From: Methylumidiphilus sp963753955
Lineage (GTDB): Bacteria > Pseudomonadota > Gammaproteobacteria > Methylococcales > Methylococcaceae
Assembly: GCA_963753955.1 (NCBI GenBank)
Contig: CAVWEM010000005.1
Span: 1-64,000, forward strand
Direction of reading: 5' to 3'
Length of the DNA stretch: 64,000 nt
Both the position numbers and the translations under genes were made by a program. Below the pieces are notes generated by a model that saw nothing but the letters and a program-made list of their open reading frames with translations, searched no databases and was not told where the DNA came from. The first letter of the stretch is position 1; each line of letters starts with the position of its first letter. Positions 53,066-64,000 of the stretch are shown here, in pieces.

Positions 53066-56000
53066 ATGGTGAAGCGGGCCAAGCCTGAAAACCTGCCGGA
53101 TCATGAAACCGGACAGGCTTGGCACGGCCTTTCCCCAGATCAAGCCCTGGATGCTTTACAGGCAGACCGGCGCAGGGGCTTGTCCTCGGCAGAAGCCTTC
53201 TGGCGGCTGGAAAAATTCGGGCGCAACCGGCTTCCGCAAGCCAAGCGACGCGGCCCCTTGCTGCGTTTCCTGGCCCAGTTCCACAATATTTTGATCTATG
53301 TGTTGCTGGTTTCGGCCTTGGGCGCGCTGTCCACTGGCGACAGGCTGGATGCCGCCGTCATCTTCGGCGTCGTCTTCATCAACGCTCTGATCGGATTTTT
53401 CCAGGAAGGCAAGGCGGAGAGCGCCCTGCATGCGATTGCCAACATGCTTTCCCTGTCAGCCTCGGTATTGCGCGATGGCAAGCGCGGCGCGATTCCCGCC
53501 GAAGAGCTGGTACCCGGGGACATCGTTTTCCTGCAATCGGGCGATAAGGTGCCGGCGGATTTGCGGCTGTTGGAGGTGAAAAGCCTGCGCATCGACGAAT
53601 CCGCCCTGACCGGCGAGTCGCAGGCTTCGGAAAAATCGGCAGTGTCCGTCGCTGAAAATGCAGTTCCGGGTGATCGATCATGCATGGCATTTTCTGGCAC
53701 CTTGGTGGAATACGGCCAGGCCGAGGGTGTGGTGGCGGAGACTGGCATCCACACCGAACTGGGTCGCATCAGTGATTTGCTCAATCAAGTGGATTCCTTG
53801 GAAACCCCGCTGCAACGGCAATTGACACAATTCGCCAACGGGTTGACGGCGGGGATAATGTTGCTGGCGGCGGCGACTTTTGTCTTCGGTGTGTATTTTC
53901 GCCATTATGCCATGGCCGAGATGTTCATGGCGGTGGTGGGCATTGCCGTGGCCGCGATTCCTGAAGGTTTGCCCGCCGTGGTCACCATCACCCTCGCCGT
54001 GGGTGTGCAACGCATGGCGCGGCGCAACGCCATCGTGCGTCACTTGCCGGCGGTGGAGACTTTGGGCTCGGTGACGGTGATTTGCTCGGACAAGACCGGC
54101 ACTTTGACCCGCAATGAAATGACCGTGCGCTCGGTGGCGACGCCTACGGCGGATTTCGCAGTGGAAGGTGCGGGCTATCAATTCCAAGGCGGTTTTCGGC
54201 TGGACGGCTGGCCGGTGGCGGTGGCTGAGCATCCCCTGCTGTTGGAACTGGCCCGCACAGGGGTTTTGTGCAACGACGCCGAACTGATCCAGAAAAAAGA
54301 CCCGGTGGAATTGCACGGCGACCCTACCGAAGGCGCTTTGCTGGGGCTGGGCGTCAGGGCTGGACTGGACATTGATAAGGCGCGGCGGGATTTCCCAAGG
54401 CTGGATACGGTTCCCTTCGAGTCCGAACACCGCTTCATGGCAACCTTGAATCGGGAGGCGCAAGGCCCAGGCCAGATTTATTTGAAAGGCGCCCCGGAGG
54501 CGGTGTTGGCGATGTGTTCGCGGCAACGGGAAGAGGAGGGCGACGTTGCTTTGAAACCGGATCATTGGCAAAGCCGCATCCAGGCGATGGCGGAGCAGGG
54601 GCAGCGGGTTTTGGCGTTGGCGGTCAAGCCCGCGCCCGCCGACCTGGACAAATTGGATCGGTCGGCCATGGGTGAAGACTTTGCGTTGCTCGGCCTGTGC
54701 GGCTTGATCGACCCGCCCCGCGAGGAGGCTGTGCAATCCGTCGCGCTCTGCCATGCCGCTGGCATCCGCGTGAAGATGATTACCGGCGACCATGGCATTA
54801 CCGCCAGCGCCATTGGACGGCAACTGGCCATAGGCGAGGGGCAGACGGCGATGCTGGGGGCGGAAGTCGAAACCTTGTCTGACCGGGGCTTGGCGGGCGC
54901 GGCGCGGAATGTCGATGTGTTTGCCCGCACCAGCCCGGAACACAAGCTGCGCTTGGTGGAGGCACTGCAAGCCAAGGGCCAGATTGTCGCCATGACCGGC
55001 GACGGGGTGAACGACGCCCCCGCGCTCAAACGCGCCGACGTGGGCGTGGCGATGGGCAAGAAAGGCACGGAGGCGGCCAAGGAAGCGGCGGTGATGGTGT
55101 TGGCCGACGATAATTTCGCCACGATAGTCCATGCCGTGGAGGAAGGCCGCACCATCCACGACAATCTGAAGAAGGCGATCATGTACATCCTGCCCACCAG
55201 CTTAGGGCAAGCCGGGGCGATCATGGTCGGCATCTTTTTGGGACTGACCCTGCCCATCACGCCATTGCAGATCCTCTGGGTGAACATGGTGACGGCCATT
55301 TCCCTGTCCTTGTCGCTGTCCTCCGAGCCGCCGGAGGCCGATGTGATGAAGCGTCCGCCCCGCTATCCCCGAGATGCCTTGCTGGGAGGCTTCTGCCTTT
55401 GGCGCATCATCTTCGTCTCGCTGCTGCTGGTTGGCGGCTTGGTGGGTTTGTTCCTCTTCGAGCAACATCTTGGCTCCAGCGTTGCCACGGCGCGCACGGC
55501 GGCGGTGAATGCGCTGGTCGTCGGCGAAATATTCTATTTGTTCAACAGCCGCTTCATCCATGCCTCGGCCTTGTCGGGGCGGGGCTTTTTCGGCAACCGC
55601 TATGTCTGGCTGGCTATCGGGGTGATGGCCATCCTGCAACTGGCCTTCACCTATGCCCCGGTCATGCAAGCCTTGTTTGAGACCACTGCCATCGACTTGG
55701 AAGCCTGGCAGCGGATTTTTGCCTTCGGCCTGCTGTTGTTTCTGGTGGTGGAATTGGAGAAAGGTGTGGTGCGGGTTGGGCTGGCGTGGAATAAAAAATC
55801 CCAGGGACAGAGCCAGCAAGAAGCCTTGCCGGTCGCGCCGAAAATCGAGCGGGCCACGCTGACTCGCTATGCCTGGCTGTCCATCGCCGCCGCGATTGCC
55901 ACGATTGGCTTGAAAACCTGGGCTTGGTGGCTTACCGGCTCGGTGGGCTTGCTGTCCGATGCCATGGAATCCATGGTCAACTTGGTTGCCGCCATCATGG

Positions 56001-56804
56001 CCCTGGCCATGCTTACCCTTGCCGCGCAACCGCCCGACGACGAACACCATTACGGCCATGGCAAGGCCGAATATTTCTCCAGTGGGCTGGAGGGGGCTTT
56101 GATTCTGGTGGCCGCCTTCGGCATAGGCATGGCCGCCTATGATAGGCTGCTCCATCCCCAGCCTTTGGAATCGTTGGGACTTGGCCTGGGCATTTCCATG
56201 TTGGCGTCGCTCGTCAATTTCGTTGTGGCCTTGGTCTTGCTGAAAGTAGGGCGTCTCCATGGCTCCATCGTCTTGGAGGCCGACGCCAAACATTTGATGA
56301 CAGACGTGTGGACTTCTGCCGGCGTGTTGCTGGCCTTAGGCGCGGTGGCGCTGACGGGCTGGCAGCAATTGGATCCGATCATCGCCTTTGGCGTGGCCCT
56401 CAACATCGTCTGGTCCGGCTTTGTGCTGATGCGGCGCTCGGCGGCGGGGCTGCTGGACGCCACCTTGCCGGAGGAAGAGAATGTCCGTATCGACGACATC
56501 CTCGACCATTACCGCCGTGATGGTATACGAGTTCCACGACCTGCGCACCCGCCAGGCCGGTGCGGATCGCTTCATGACCGTGCATGTGTTGGTGCCGGGT
56601 GGGATGACAGTGAAAGCCGGTCATGATCTGCTAGACCGCATCGAGGCCGACATCCGGCGGGCAGTCGGCGACATCACCGTTGTCACCCACCTTGAACCTT
56701 TGGAAGATCCGGCGTCTTTCAGCCATGGCGAAAGCGACCATAATCCGCATCTTGGGAGGGAAAGCTTAAGCCCTGCGCCGCCGCCACGGAGCCGTCGGCA
56801 CTGA
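53066..56804 (+). CDS. P2-type cation ATPase fused to a CDF transporter, frameshift near the end
   Basis: Residues 1-880 are a complete type-II P-ATPase, with LRIDESALTGESQASEKSAV (actuator), VAAIPEGLPAVVTITLAVGV (TM4), VICSDKTGTLTRNEMTVRSV (phosphorylated Asp), VAMTGDGVNDAPALKRADVG, and WVNMVTAISLSLSLSSEPPE (TM6). After a linker rich in Q and K (about 895-925), a cation diffusion facilitator follows. It has LLSDAMESMVNLVAAIMALA, PPDDEHHYGHGKAEYFSSGL and VLEADAKHLMTDVWTSAGVL, and a cytosolic metal-binding tail. The frame breaks near 56524; the next frame gives VYEFHDLRTRQAGADRFMTV and ends at 56804. The total is about 1245 residues. The two motors would share one polypeptide. The transported ion is probably Ca2+, Na+ or a divalent metal, but this is not settled by the sequence. 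Confidence 0.9.
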
Positions 56805-56820
56805 ACTGTTGGCGAAAAAA

Positions 56821-57027
56821 ATGAGCGATGATGTACACCAAAACAAATCAAAATTTTCTGAAGAAACCCTGGCGAACTGGCCCGCCCGCGTTGGCGGCAT
56901 GTTGATTTTCCTCGGCACCGGCTTGAGCATGGTGTCGCAAGGCTGGCAAGCCGATGTGGCGATAGGGGTGGCCTTATTGGGATTGGTGCTGGTACTGGGC
57001 GGACGGAAAAAATCCTCTGCTCGATAA
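56821..57027 (+). CDS. small membrane protein of unknown function
   Basis: This protein of 68 residues has a hydrophilic N-terminus (MSDDVHQNKSKFSEETLANW) followed by two hydrophobic stretches (VGGMLIFLGTGLSMVS and VAIGVALLGLVLVLGG) and a basic tail GRKKSSAR. I do not recognise a family. ATG 56821 is preferred to TTG 56809. It is close behind the ATPase fusion and ahead of the AAA gene. Confidence 0.5.
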   Translation: MSDDVHQNKSKFSEETLANWPARVGGMLIFLGTGLSMVSQGWQADVAIGVALLGLVLVLGGRKKSSAR

Positions 57028-57074
57028 ATCCGAGATTTCCCATTTAGGCTTTCGATTTACAAGAGAATTTTGCT

Positions 57075-58201
57075 GTGACTCCACTTCAGTCAATTACCAT
57101 CAAAGGCTACAAGTCGATCCGTGAATTGGTCAATTTTGAGATAAGCCCGATCAATGTGCTGATTGGGGCCAATGGCGTGGGTAAGAGCAACTTCATTAGT
57201 GCGTTCAAATTTTTGGCTTCGGTGGCAAGTAACAATTTTCCGGTGGATGTGCGCAAATGGGGAGGGCCGGACGCGCTGCTGCATTATGAGCGTAAAATCA
57301 CCCCGCGCTTAGAAATGGAGATTTGTTTCAAATTTGAATCCACTCAATACGGCGATTTGCAAAATGGCTACAAGATTAGCTTAGAACCGACTCAAGACAA
57401 TCAGTTTGTTTTTACACGCGAAATGCCGTGGATATATAAAAAGGGCTATCCATACTCTAAAGAATATTCGTTAGGCATTGGCCACGGGGTTGCCCGCATA
57501 CTCACCGATCAGGATGATGCAGGTAACAAGGTGAGCCGCTATGTCGCCGACAAGCTACAGAGTTGGCGTCAGTATCACTTTCACGATACGGGTGACACCG
57601 CATTGGTAAAGCAGCTACAGAGGGCTAATGACGCGCTAAGGCGGAAGCCAGACGCTGCCAATCTTGCCGCCTGCTTGCGTCGCTGGGCTAAGACTCCACA
57701 CTTTCAATCGAATTACCAGCGCATAGTTGAAAGTATTCGATTGGTCGCCCCTTTTTTCGGGGACTTTGTGTTTCCTGATGATGATGCCGAAATTTTAGAG
57801 TTGGAATGGACAGAAATCGGCCATCCGGATACCCCATGCAAAGCCCATGTTTTGTCCGATGGAACCCTGCGCTTTATTTGCTTGACGAGTTTACTGTTGC
57901 AACCAGAATGGTTTTTGCCAGATATTGTTATAATTCAGAACTTGGGCTTCATCCATTTGCCATCAATATTTTAGCCGCACTCATTGAACGCGTCGCCGAA
58001 AAAAAGCAGATTATTATCAGTACGCAATCTGTCGAATTCCTGAATGCTTTGAAGCCAGAGGCTGTGGTGGTCGTTGAGCGTGAAAACAATGCGTCGGTTT
58101 TTAGGCGGTTGGATATCGACGATCTCAAGGATTGGCTGGAGGATTATCCCTTGGGAGAGTTGTGGCTGCGGAACATCCTTGGCGGCAGGCCCAAGCCATG
58201 A
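57075..58201 (+). CDS. AAA family ATPase (AAA_21/OLD-like) with Walker B deletion
   Basis: This SMC-like ATPase has SITIKGYKSIRELVNFEISP, Walker A NVLIGANGVGKSNFISAFKF, and the signature-like VLSDGTLRFICLTSLLLQPE. After DIVII the frame breaks near 57938 in the Walker B motif. Seven bases (expected GATGAGC) appear to be missing, which would remove the catalytic Asp-Glu and shift the frame. The next frame continues with ELGLHPFAINILAALIERVA and IIISTQSVEFLNALKPEAVV and ends at 58201, overlapping a DUF4276 gene. Pairs of this kind occur in phage-defence and toxin-like loci. The gene is AT-richer than its neighbours, which suggests horizontal transfer. Confidence 0.8.
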
Positions 58202-58905
58202 AACGTGTGTGCGTGGTTTGTGAAGGGCAGACCGAGGAGCGATTCGTCGGCGAAGTGCTGGCTCCCTGCATTCTATGATAAGGGATTGTGTTTGATCCCG
58301 GAAATGATCGAAACCTCGCAGGGGCATTGAGGCGGCGCTTTGTCATATGAACGGGTTAAAAGGCATGTGCGCAATCTCTGCGGCAAAAGAGTGCGCCAAC
58401 CGTCACGACGTTTTTTGATTTATACCGGCTGGACAAGCGTTTTCCAGGGTTTGACGCCGCCCAGCAAGCCGGATATCTAAGCCACAAGTTAGAGATTTTG
58501 CGTACCGAGTTAGCCAAGGATATTATGATTGAGGCCGAATGTGCGGCCACCCGCTTCATTCCGCATATACAGCCCTATGAATTTGAAGCGCTTCTGTTCA
58601 GCGACGTGGCTGCGTTGGTCAGTGTCGAAATTACTTGGGCCAAAGCGGGGGAGGTTTTGTCGCGCATCCGTGCGGCGGCGGAAACGCCGGAACATATCAA
58701 CGACCAGCCCGACACTAAGCCCGCCGCACATCTTGCGCATGAATTGAAAAACCCGCGCTTCAACAAATTAGATCACGGCCCGAATGCAGCCGCTAAAATG
58801 GGGCTGTCGGTTATCGAGGCTGAGTGCAAATTCTTTGCGGCCTGGATTAACCAATTACGCAATTTGGCAATTGCTGGATCTGCTGAATTTCATCGTAAAA
58901 AATAA
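58198..58905 (+). pseudogene. DUF4276 (TOPRIM-like) protein, broken by frameshifts and a stop
   Basis: The gene begins at ATG 58198 (MKRVCVVCEGQTEERFVGEV), the standard start of DUF4276, with the glutamate (GQTEE) expected of a metal-binding TOPRIM-like fold. A frame change near 58275, a TGA near 58328 and a further change near 58370 interrupt it. The last frame, LYRLDKRFPGFDAAQQAGYL and FIPHIQPYEFEALLFSDVAA, is intact to 58905. The rebuilt protein is about 230 residues. It is translationally coupled to the AAA gene. Confidence 0.75.
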
Positions 58906-58907
58906 AA

Positions 58908-58938
58908 ACAGATAACATCCCTTGGAGTGATGTTATCT
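58908..58938 (+). terminator. hairpin after the AAA/DUF4276 pair
   Basis: CAGATAACATC and GATGTTATCTG form an 11-base stem around CCTTGGAGT, right after the DUF4276 stop. It lies just ahead of the gpx gene. The core matches that of the hairpin at 26141-26171. Confidence 0.65.
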
Positions 58939-58964
58939 GTAGAATACACCACAATGAGGTTATT

Positions 58965-59513
58965 ATGAAAAAGCCACTCTTGTCCCTATTTTTGCTGGGT
59001 TTTGCCATAGGAGCGGCCCAAGCCGAAACCTGCCCAGACCTCCTGAATTTCACCATGCAAAAACTGCGATCAAAAGATACTGTCGATTTCTGCCAAATCT
59101 ACCAAGGCAAAGTCATCCTAGCGGTGAACACCGCCAGCCAATGCGGCTTCACGCCGCAATTCAAAGGGCTGGAGGCGCTTTACCAGAAATATAAAGACCG
59201 CGGTTTGATCATACTAGGGTTTCCATCGGCGGATTTCCATCAGGAATTCTCCGACGAGCAAAAAACCTCCGAGGTGTGCTACCAAAACTACGGCGTGACC
59301 TTCCCGATGTTTAAAGCCAGTCCGGTGCGCGGGGACGATGCCAATGTCTTTTTCAAGAAGCTGGCGGAGCAGTCAGGCACCACGCCAAAATGGAATTTCT
59401 ATAAATATCTGATTGACGCAAACGGCAAGGTCGTGGAATCCTTCGCCTCGCTCACCAAGCCAGAAGATGAGAACTTGCAAAAGAAAATCGAGGCTTTGCT
59501 GATAAAGCCCTAG
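58965..59513 (+). CDS. periplasmic glutathione peroxidase
   Basis: The 182-residue protein has a signal peptide (MKKPLLSLFLLGFAIGAAQA) and the glutathione-peroxidase motifs LAVNTASQCGFTPQFKGLEA (catalytic Cys), LIILGFPSADFHQEF (GFP.n.F usual Q/N region) and PKWNFYKYLIDANGKVVESF (conserved WNF). It would reduce hydroperoxides, probably with thioredoxin-like thiols as donors. It lies upstream of murI with a short gap and probably shares its transcript. Confidence 0.93.
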   Translation: MKKPLLSLFLLGFAIGAAQAETCPDLLNFTMQKLRSKDTVDFCQIYQGKVILAVNTASQCGFTPQFKGLEALYQKYKDRGLIILGFPSADFHQEFSDEQKTSEVCYQNYGVTFPMFKASPVRGDDANVFFKKLAEQSGTTPKWNFYKYLIDANGKVVESFASLTKPEDENLQKKIEALLIKP

Positions 59514-59524
59514 ACAGAAGCCAT

Positions 59525-60337
59525 ATGGACAACATTTATCCCATTGGCGTATTTGATTCCGGTGTCGGCGGCTTGTCGGTGCTACGGGATATCCGCAGGG
59601 AATTATGGAATGAAGACTTGCTGTATGTGGCCGATTCCATCCATGCGCCCTATGGGGACAAGTCGGCCGAGTTCATCGAGGCGCGGGCCATCAGCATTGC
59701 GCAGTTTCTGATGAACCAACGGGTCAAGGCGATGGTCATCGCCTGCAACACCGCGACGAGCGCGGCGGTGGCGGAGTTGCGGGCGAGATTCCCGGTTCCT
59801 ATCGTCGCCATGGAGCCCGCTGTCAAACCGGCTGTGGAAAAGACCCGCTCCGGCGTTGTCGGCGTATTAGCCACCCGCCGGACGGTCTCCAGCGAAAATT
59901 TTCTCAATCTGCTGGCACGGTTCGGAACGGATGTGGATATCAGGGTGCAAGCCTGCCCGGGTCTCGCCGAGCAGGTGGAGGCAGGGGAGCTGTCCGGCGA
60001 CAAGACCCGTTCGCTGTTGGAGCAGTATCTTTTGCCCCTGCTGGAACGGGGGGCTGACACTATCGTGCTGGGCTGCACACACTATCCGTTTCTGCAATCG
60101 CTAATCCAGGTGATGGCCGGTCCTGACGTCTCCATCATCGATCCGGGCGATGCCATTGCGCGTGAATTGCGCCGCCGCTTGGACCAAGCGGGGCTATTGT
60201 CCTGCGAAGGGCGCCAAGGCATGGAATGGTTCTGGACCAGCGATTCGCCGGAAAATTCGCAAGCGGTGATTTCCCAACTGTGGCGGGCGGATGTTGATGT
60301 GAGGCTTTTGCCGGAACAATATAGGCAGGTTTGTTGA
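59525..60337 (+). CDS. murI: glutamate racemase
   Basis: MurI makes D-glutamate for peptidoglycan in the cytosol. The 270-residue protein has YPIGVFDSGVGGLSVLRDIR, the first catalytic cysteine in MVIACNTATSAAVAELRARF, and the second in DTIVLGCTHYPFLQSLIQVM. It has normal length, with no frameshift. The start follows a short AGAAGCC stretch after gpx. Confidence 0.96.
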   Translation: MDNIYPIGVFDSGVGGLSVLRDIRRELWNEDLLYVADSIHAPYGDKSAEFIEARAISIAQFLMNQRVKAMVIACNTATSAAVAELRARFPVPIVAMEPAVKPAVEKTRSGVVGVLATRRTVSSENFLNLLARFGTDVDIRVQACPGLAEQVEAGELSGDKTRSLLEQYLLPLLERGADTIVLGCTHYPFLQSLIQVMAGPDVSIIDPGDAIARELRRRLDQAGLLSCEGRQGMEWFWTSDSPENSQAVISQLWRADVDVRLLPEQYRQVC

Positions 60338-60418
60338 CCGCCCGTATGCTTGGCGATCATTCGGCGCAACACGCCAACTCGCGCCATCAATCTTGATATT
60401 CTACATAGGAGTGTGAAC

Positions 60419-61747
60419 ATGTGGCCCCATCTGCTTCGCCATTTTGCCTTGGCAACTTTGTTTTCCACCCTCTGCGCTTGTGCCTCGAATAGCGCTTACC
60501 GCCACGATCTTGCGGCAAGCTGTGTCGCAGACCAGGATATCGACTGCCCCGTGGCCGCGGTCCAGCACCATGGCCCCCAGCAAGCCGACGAGTATTATCT
60601 TGGCTTTGTCGAATTCGACGACCAAGGGCAACTGCGCGACCGCGGGCAATTGCAAACCGTGCTGGACACGTTCTATCCCATCGCCGGCCAGCAGGACGTG
60701 CTACTCGTCGCCTTCGCCCATGGCTGGCACCATAACGCCCGCCCCGGCGACAACAACATCGAATCGTTCCGCCAGTTGCTTGGCAAGTTGGCGCACATGG
60801 AATCTGTTGGCAACCGGCGCAAAGTGCTGGGCGTTTATCTCGGCTGGCGGGGTGACTCCCTTACCATACCGGTGGTGAACAACCTGACTTTTTGGGAACG
60901 TAAAAGCACTGCCCACAAGGTGGGCATGAACGGCGTCCCCGAGGTCTTGCTGAAACTGGAAGAAATCATCAATGTCAGAGCCGGTGCCGAGGCGGAGATG
61001 AACCCGAAACCGCTGAATAGCCGCTTGGCCATCATCGGCCATAGTTTTGGCGGGGCCGTGGTGTTCACGGCCTTGCAGCAAATCCTCGCGGACCGCTATG
61101 TGGACAGCCGCCGGGGCAAGACCGTGACGGGCGATGCCAATGGCTTTGGCGATTTGGTGATATTGCTTAATCCGGCGTTCGAGGCTCTGCGCTTTGCGAC
61201 GCTGTATGACATGTCGCAAGACCACTGTCGGCGCTATCTGCCCAGCCAAACCCCTAGGCTCGCGATCTTGACCTCGGAAGGCGATGAGGCCACCGGGATG
61301 GCGTTTCCCGCCGGGCGCTTTTTTTCGACCTTGTTTGAAACCTACGGCACACTGCCGCGAAATATTTGCACGGCCGATGGTTCAAAAGAATTGAACATCG
61401 CGGAACGCCAGGCGGATCGGAGCGCGGTGGGGCATTTCCAGCCTTATTTTACCCATCAACTGATTCCCGCCCCCAGACGGACAGACCGGGCCGACGCTGC
61501 GGATTTCCGCTGGCTCAATAATGTGTGGGCAACCCAGACACCCTCGAACCGGCTGGAATTTGATGGATCGCAACTGGTCCATTTAGATAAAACCCGCCCT
61601 TTAAACCCTTATCTCAATATTCGGGTGGACAAGGCGTTGATCCCTAACCATAACGATATTTGGGGGAATGAAATCGTCAGCTTCTTGCGGGATTTGATCT
61701 CGATCAGCACGATGCCGTTGGTGCCTGCGGTGACGGAGTCCCGGTAA
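60419..61747 (+). CDS. alpha/beta-hydrolase lipoprotein (esterase-like)
   Basis: The 442-residue protein has a lipoprotein signal (LATLFSTLCACASN, lipobox with Cys), and then VLLVAFAHGWHHNARPGDNN, which has the oxyanion-hole HGWHHN pattern. The nucleophile elbow is AIIGHSFGGAVVFTALQ (Ser in GHSFGG). A catalytic Asp and His would lie in the C-terminal part (for example VGHFQPYFTHQLIP), but these are not certain. It is periplasmic or outer-membrane. AGGAG precedes ATG 60419. The substrate is unknown. Confidence 0.78.
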   Translation: MWPHLLRHFALATLFSTLCACASNSAYRHDLAASCVADQDIDCPVAAVQHHGPQQADEYYLGFVEFDDQGQLRDRGQLQTVLDTFYPIAGQQDVLLVAFAHGWHHNARPGDNNIESFRQLLGKLAHMESVGNRRKVLGVYLGWRGDSLTIPVVNNLTFWERKSTAHKVGMNGVPEVLLKLEEIINVRAGAEAEMNPKPLNSRLAIIGHSFGGAVVFTALQQILADRYVDSRRGKTVTGDANGFGDLVILLNPAFEALRFATLYDMSQDHCRRYLPSQTPRLAILTSEGDEATGMAFPAGRFFSTLFETYGTLPRNICTADGSKELNIAERQADRSAVGHFQPYFTHQLIPAPRRTDRADAADFRWLNNVWATQTPSNRLEFDGSQLVHLDKTRPLNPYLNIRVDKALIPNHNDIWGNEIVSFLRDLISISTMPLVPAVTESR

Positions 61748-61901
61748 AACCGCTACGCCTAGGTCGTTGATGGGGTTCGCAAGTCCATCGAATCCTACGA
61801 TGAATTTAAAACGCCACGTTAGGGGAAACGCCTTTTTGTTTGCCCAAGCCAGGCAAATTGCCTAAGCTTCCCTCAGTGTGTCTGCGCAGCCGAGAGCTCA
61901 A

Positions 61902-62369
61902 ATGCCGAAAGTCACCAAGAAATCCAGGCTTCCCGCAGGGGAGGCCGGAACCCAACCGTCCCCAGCCACCCTGCCGAGGCTCAAGCTCAGCTTGCGCCTG
62001 ATGCACGGCGAGGAAATCGCCCTTGGCCCCGGCAAGGCCGATTTGTTGGAAGCCATCACCCGCACCGGTTCCATCTCGGCAGCGGGCAAAAGCATGGACA
62101 TGAGCTATCGCCGTGCCTGGATGTTGGTGGACGTGATGAATCGCTGCTTCAAAAGCCCCTTGGTGGAGACGGCGAAGGGCGGCAGCCACGGTGGCGGGGC
62201 ATGGTTGACGCCGCTGGGCAAGGAGGTGTTGGCCCATTACCGCATCATGGATGGGGCGGCGAAGCAGGTGGCGCTGGCTTATTTGGGCTTGTTCGAGAAT
62301 CTCATGGGTGACAAGCCCCCTGACCCTGCTCCTCAAAGAATCGACCTGCCTGCCGAATCCACGGGATGA
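61902..62369 (+). CDS. ModE-type winged helix transcriptional regulator
   Basis: The 155-residue protein contains the N-terminal DNA-binding domain of ModE/LysR-like regulators: LGPGKADLLEAITRTGSISA with AAGKSMDMSYRRAWMLVDVM as the recognition helix region and GGSHGGGAWLTPLGKEVLAH as the wing. It has no molybdate-binding TOBE domain, so it may respond to another signal. It lies directly upstream of the sulfite reductase gene in the same direction. A regulatory link is possible but not shown. ATG 61902 is chosen. Confidence 0.82.
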   Translation: MPKVTKKSRLPAGEAGTQPSPATLPRLKLSLRLMHGEEIALGPGKADLLEAITRTGSISAAGKSMDMSYRRAWMLVDVMNRCFKSPLVETAKGGSHGGGAWLTPLGKEVLAHYRIMDGAAKQVALAYLGLFENLMGDKPPDPAPQRIDLPAESTG

Positions 62370-62547
62370 GTGTTTCTCTGCGGACAATTATGCCGGGATT
62401 CCGCAGCAACGGACTTCCCGCTTGGCTCCGGCTTAAGCTGCGCGGACAGCGTTTTCCATTCTTGTCTACCTGTGCTATTTTGCGGGCTTAGTTTTCCATG
62501 TCCTGCAGAAGGCTAACCTAGCCGCATTCTTCCATCGCAAACCAGCC

Positions 62548-64000
<1,453 letters not shown>

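Noticed and set aside
53678..55159. Open frame of 493 codons opposite the P-type ATPase
   Set aside because: It is rich in His, Gln and Arg, as expected from a shadow of a GC-rich gene, and has no motif; the ATPase motifs on the plus strand are unambiguous.

Overview
The window looks like a piece of a gammaproteobacterial chromosome of moderately high GC content, most likely from a methanotroph or other methylotroph of the Methylococcales type. The evidence is a periplasmic MxaD-like protein next to a YVTN beta-propeller protein, gammaproteobacterial forms of ArgA, BepA, TusBCD, GcvR, RppH, UbiK and LplT, and a Pseudomonas-type CysI. The genus is an inference. No rRNA gene, tRNA gene or CRISPR array was seen.

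Layout. Positions 1-2.9 kb hold a YaaC-like gene cut by two insertion sequences (an IS5-family element and an IS1-family element). Positions 3-6.1 kb carry proA, a TusA-like gene and cysG. Positions 6.3-10.5 kb carry an acyltransferase and small secreted proteins, including the MxaD-like/YVTN pair. A heavily frameshifted cstA (10.5-12.7 kb) and two transposase remnants (12.9-15 kb) follow. Positions 15.3-26.7 kb are housekeeping: ndh, gcvR-bcp, a PIN-PhoH ATPase, a bepA-methyltransferase-argA operon, tusDCB, rppH, a HAD phosphatase and a glutaredoxin. Then come an RND efflux pair, ubiK, yifB and a glnK-amtB operon with a recognisable sigma-54 promoter and NtrC site (26.8-35 kb). Positions 35-45.3 kb hold a protease-glycosyltransferase fusion, a PatZ-type acetyltransferase and rpoZ-spoT-ridA-recG.

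The 46.1-51.4 kb block is the most interesting. Five tightly packed minus-strand genes encode an LpxH-like phosphoesterase, an LplT-like lysophospholipid transporter, a NUDIX hydrolase, an MGDG-synthase-like glycosyltransferase and a GH1 glycosidase. This looks like a lipid or glycolipid remodelling operon. Other unusual items are a P-type ATPase fused to a CDF transporter (53.1-56.8 kb) and a decayed AAA ATPase/DUF4276 pair (57.1-58.9 kb). The window ends with gpx, murI, an esterase lipoprotein, a ModE-type regulator and a cysI gene that runs off the edge.

Caution: at least a dozen conserved genes carry single-base frameshifts. In cstA, cysI and the glycosyltransferase nearly all of those I could resolve are one-base insertions. 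This pattern fits uncorrected sequencing errors in low-coverage stretches better than true pseudogenes, so many 'broken' genes here may be intact in the organism.
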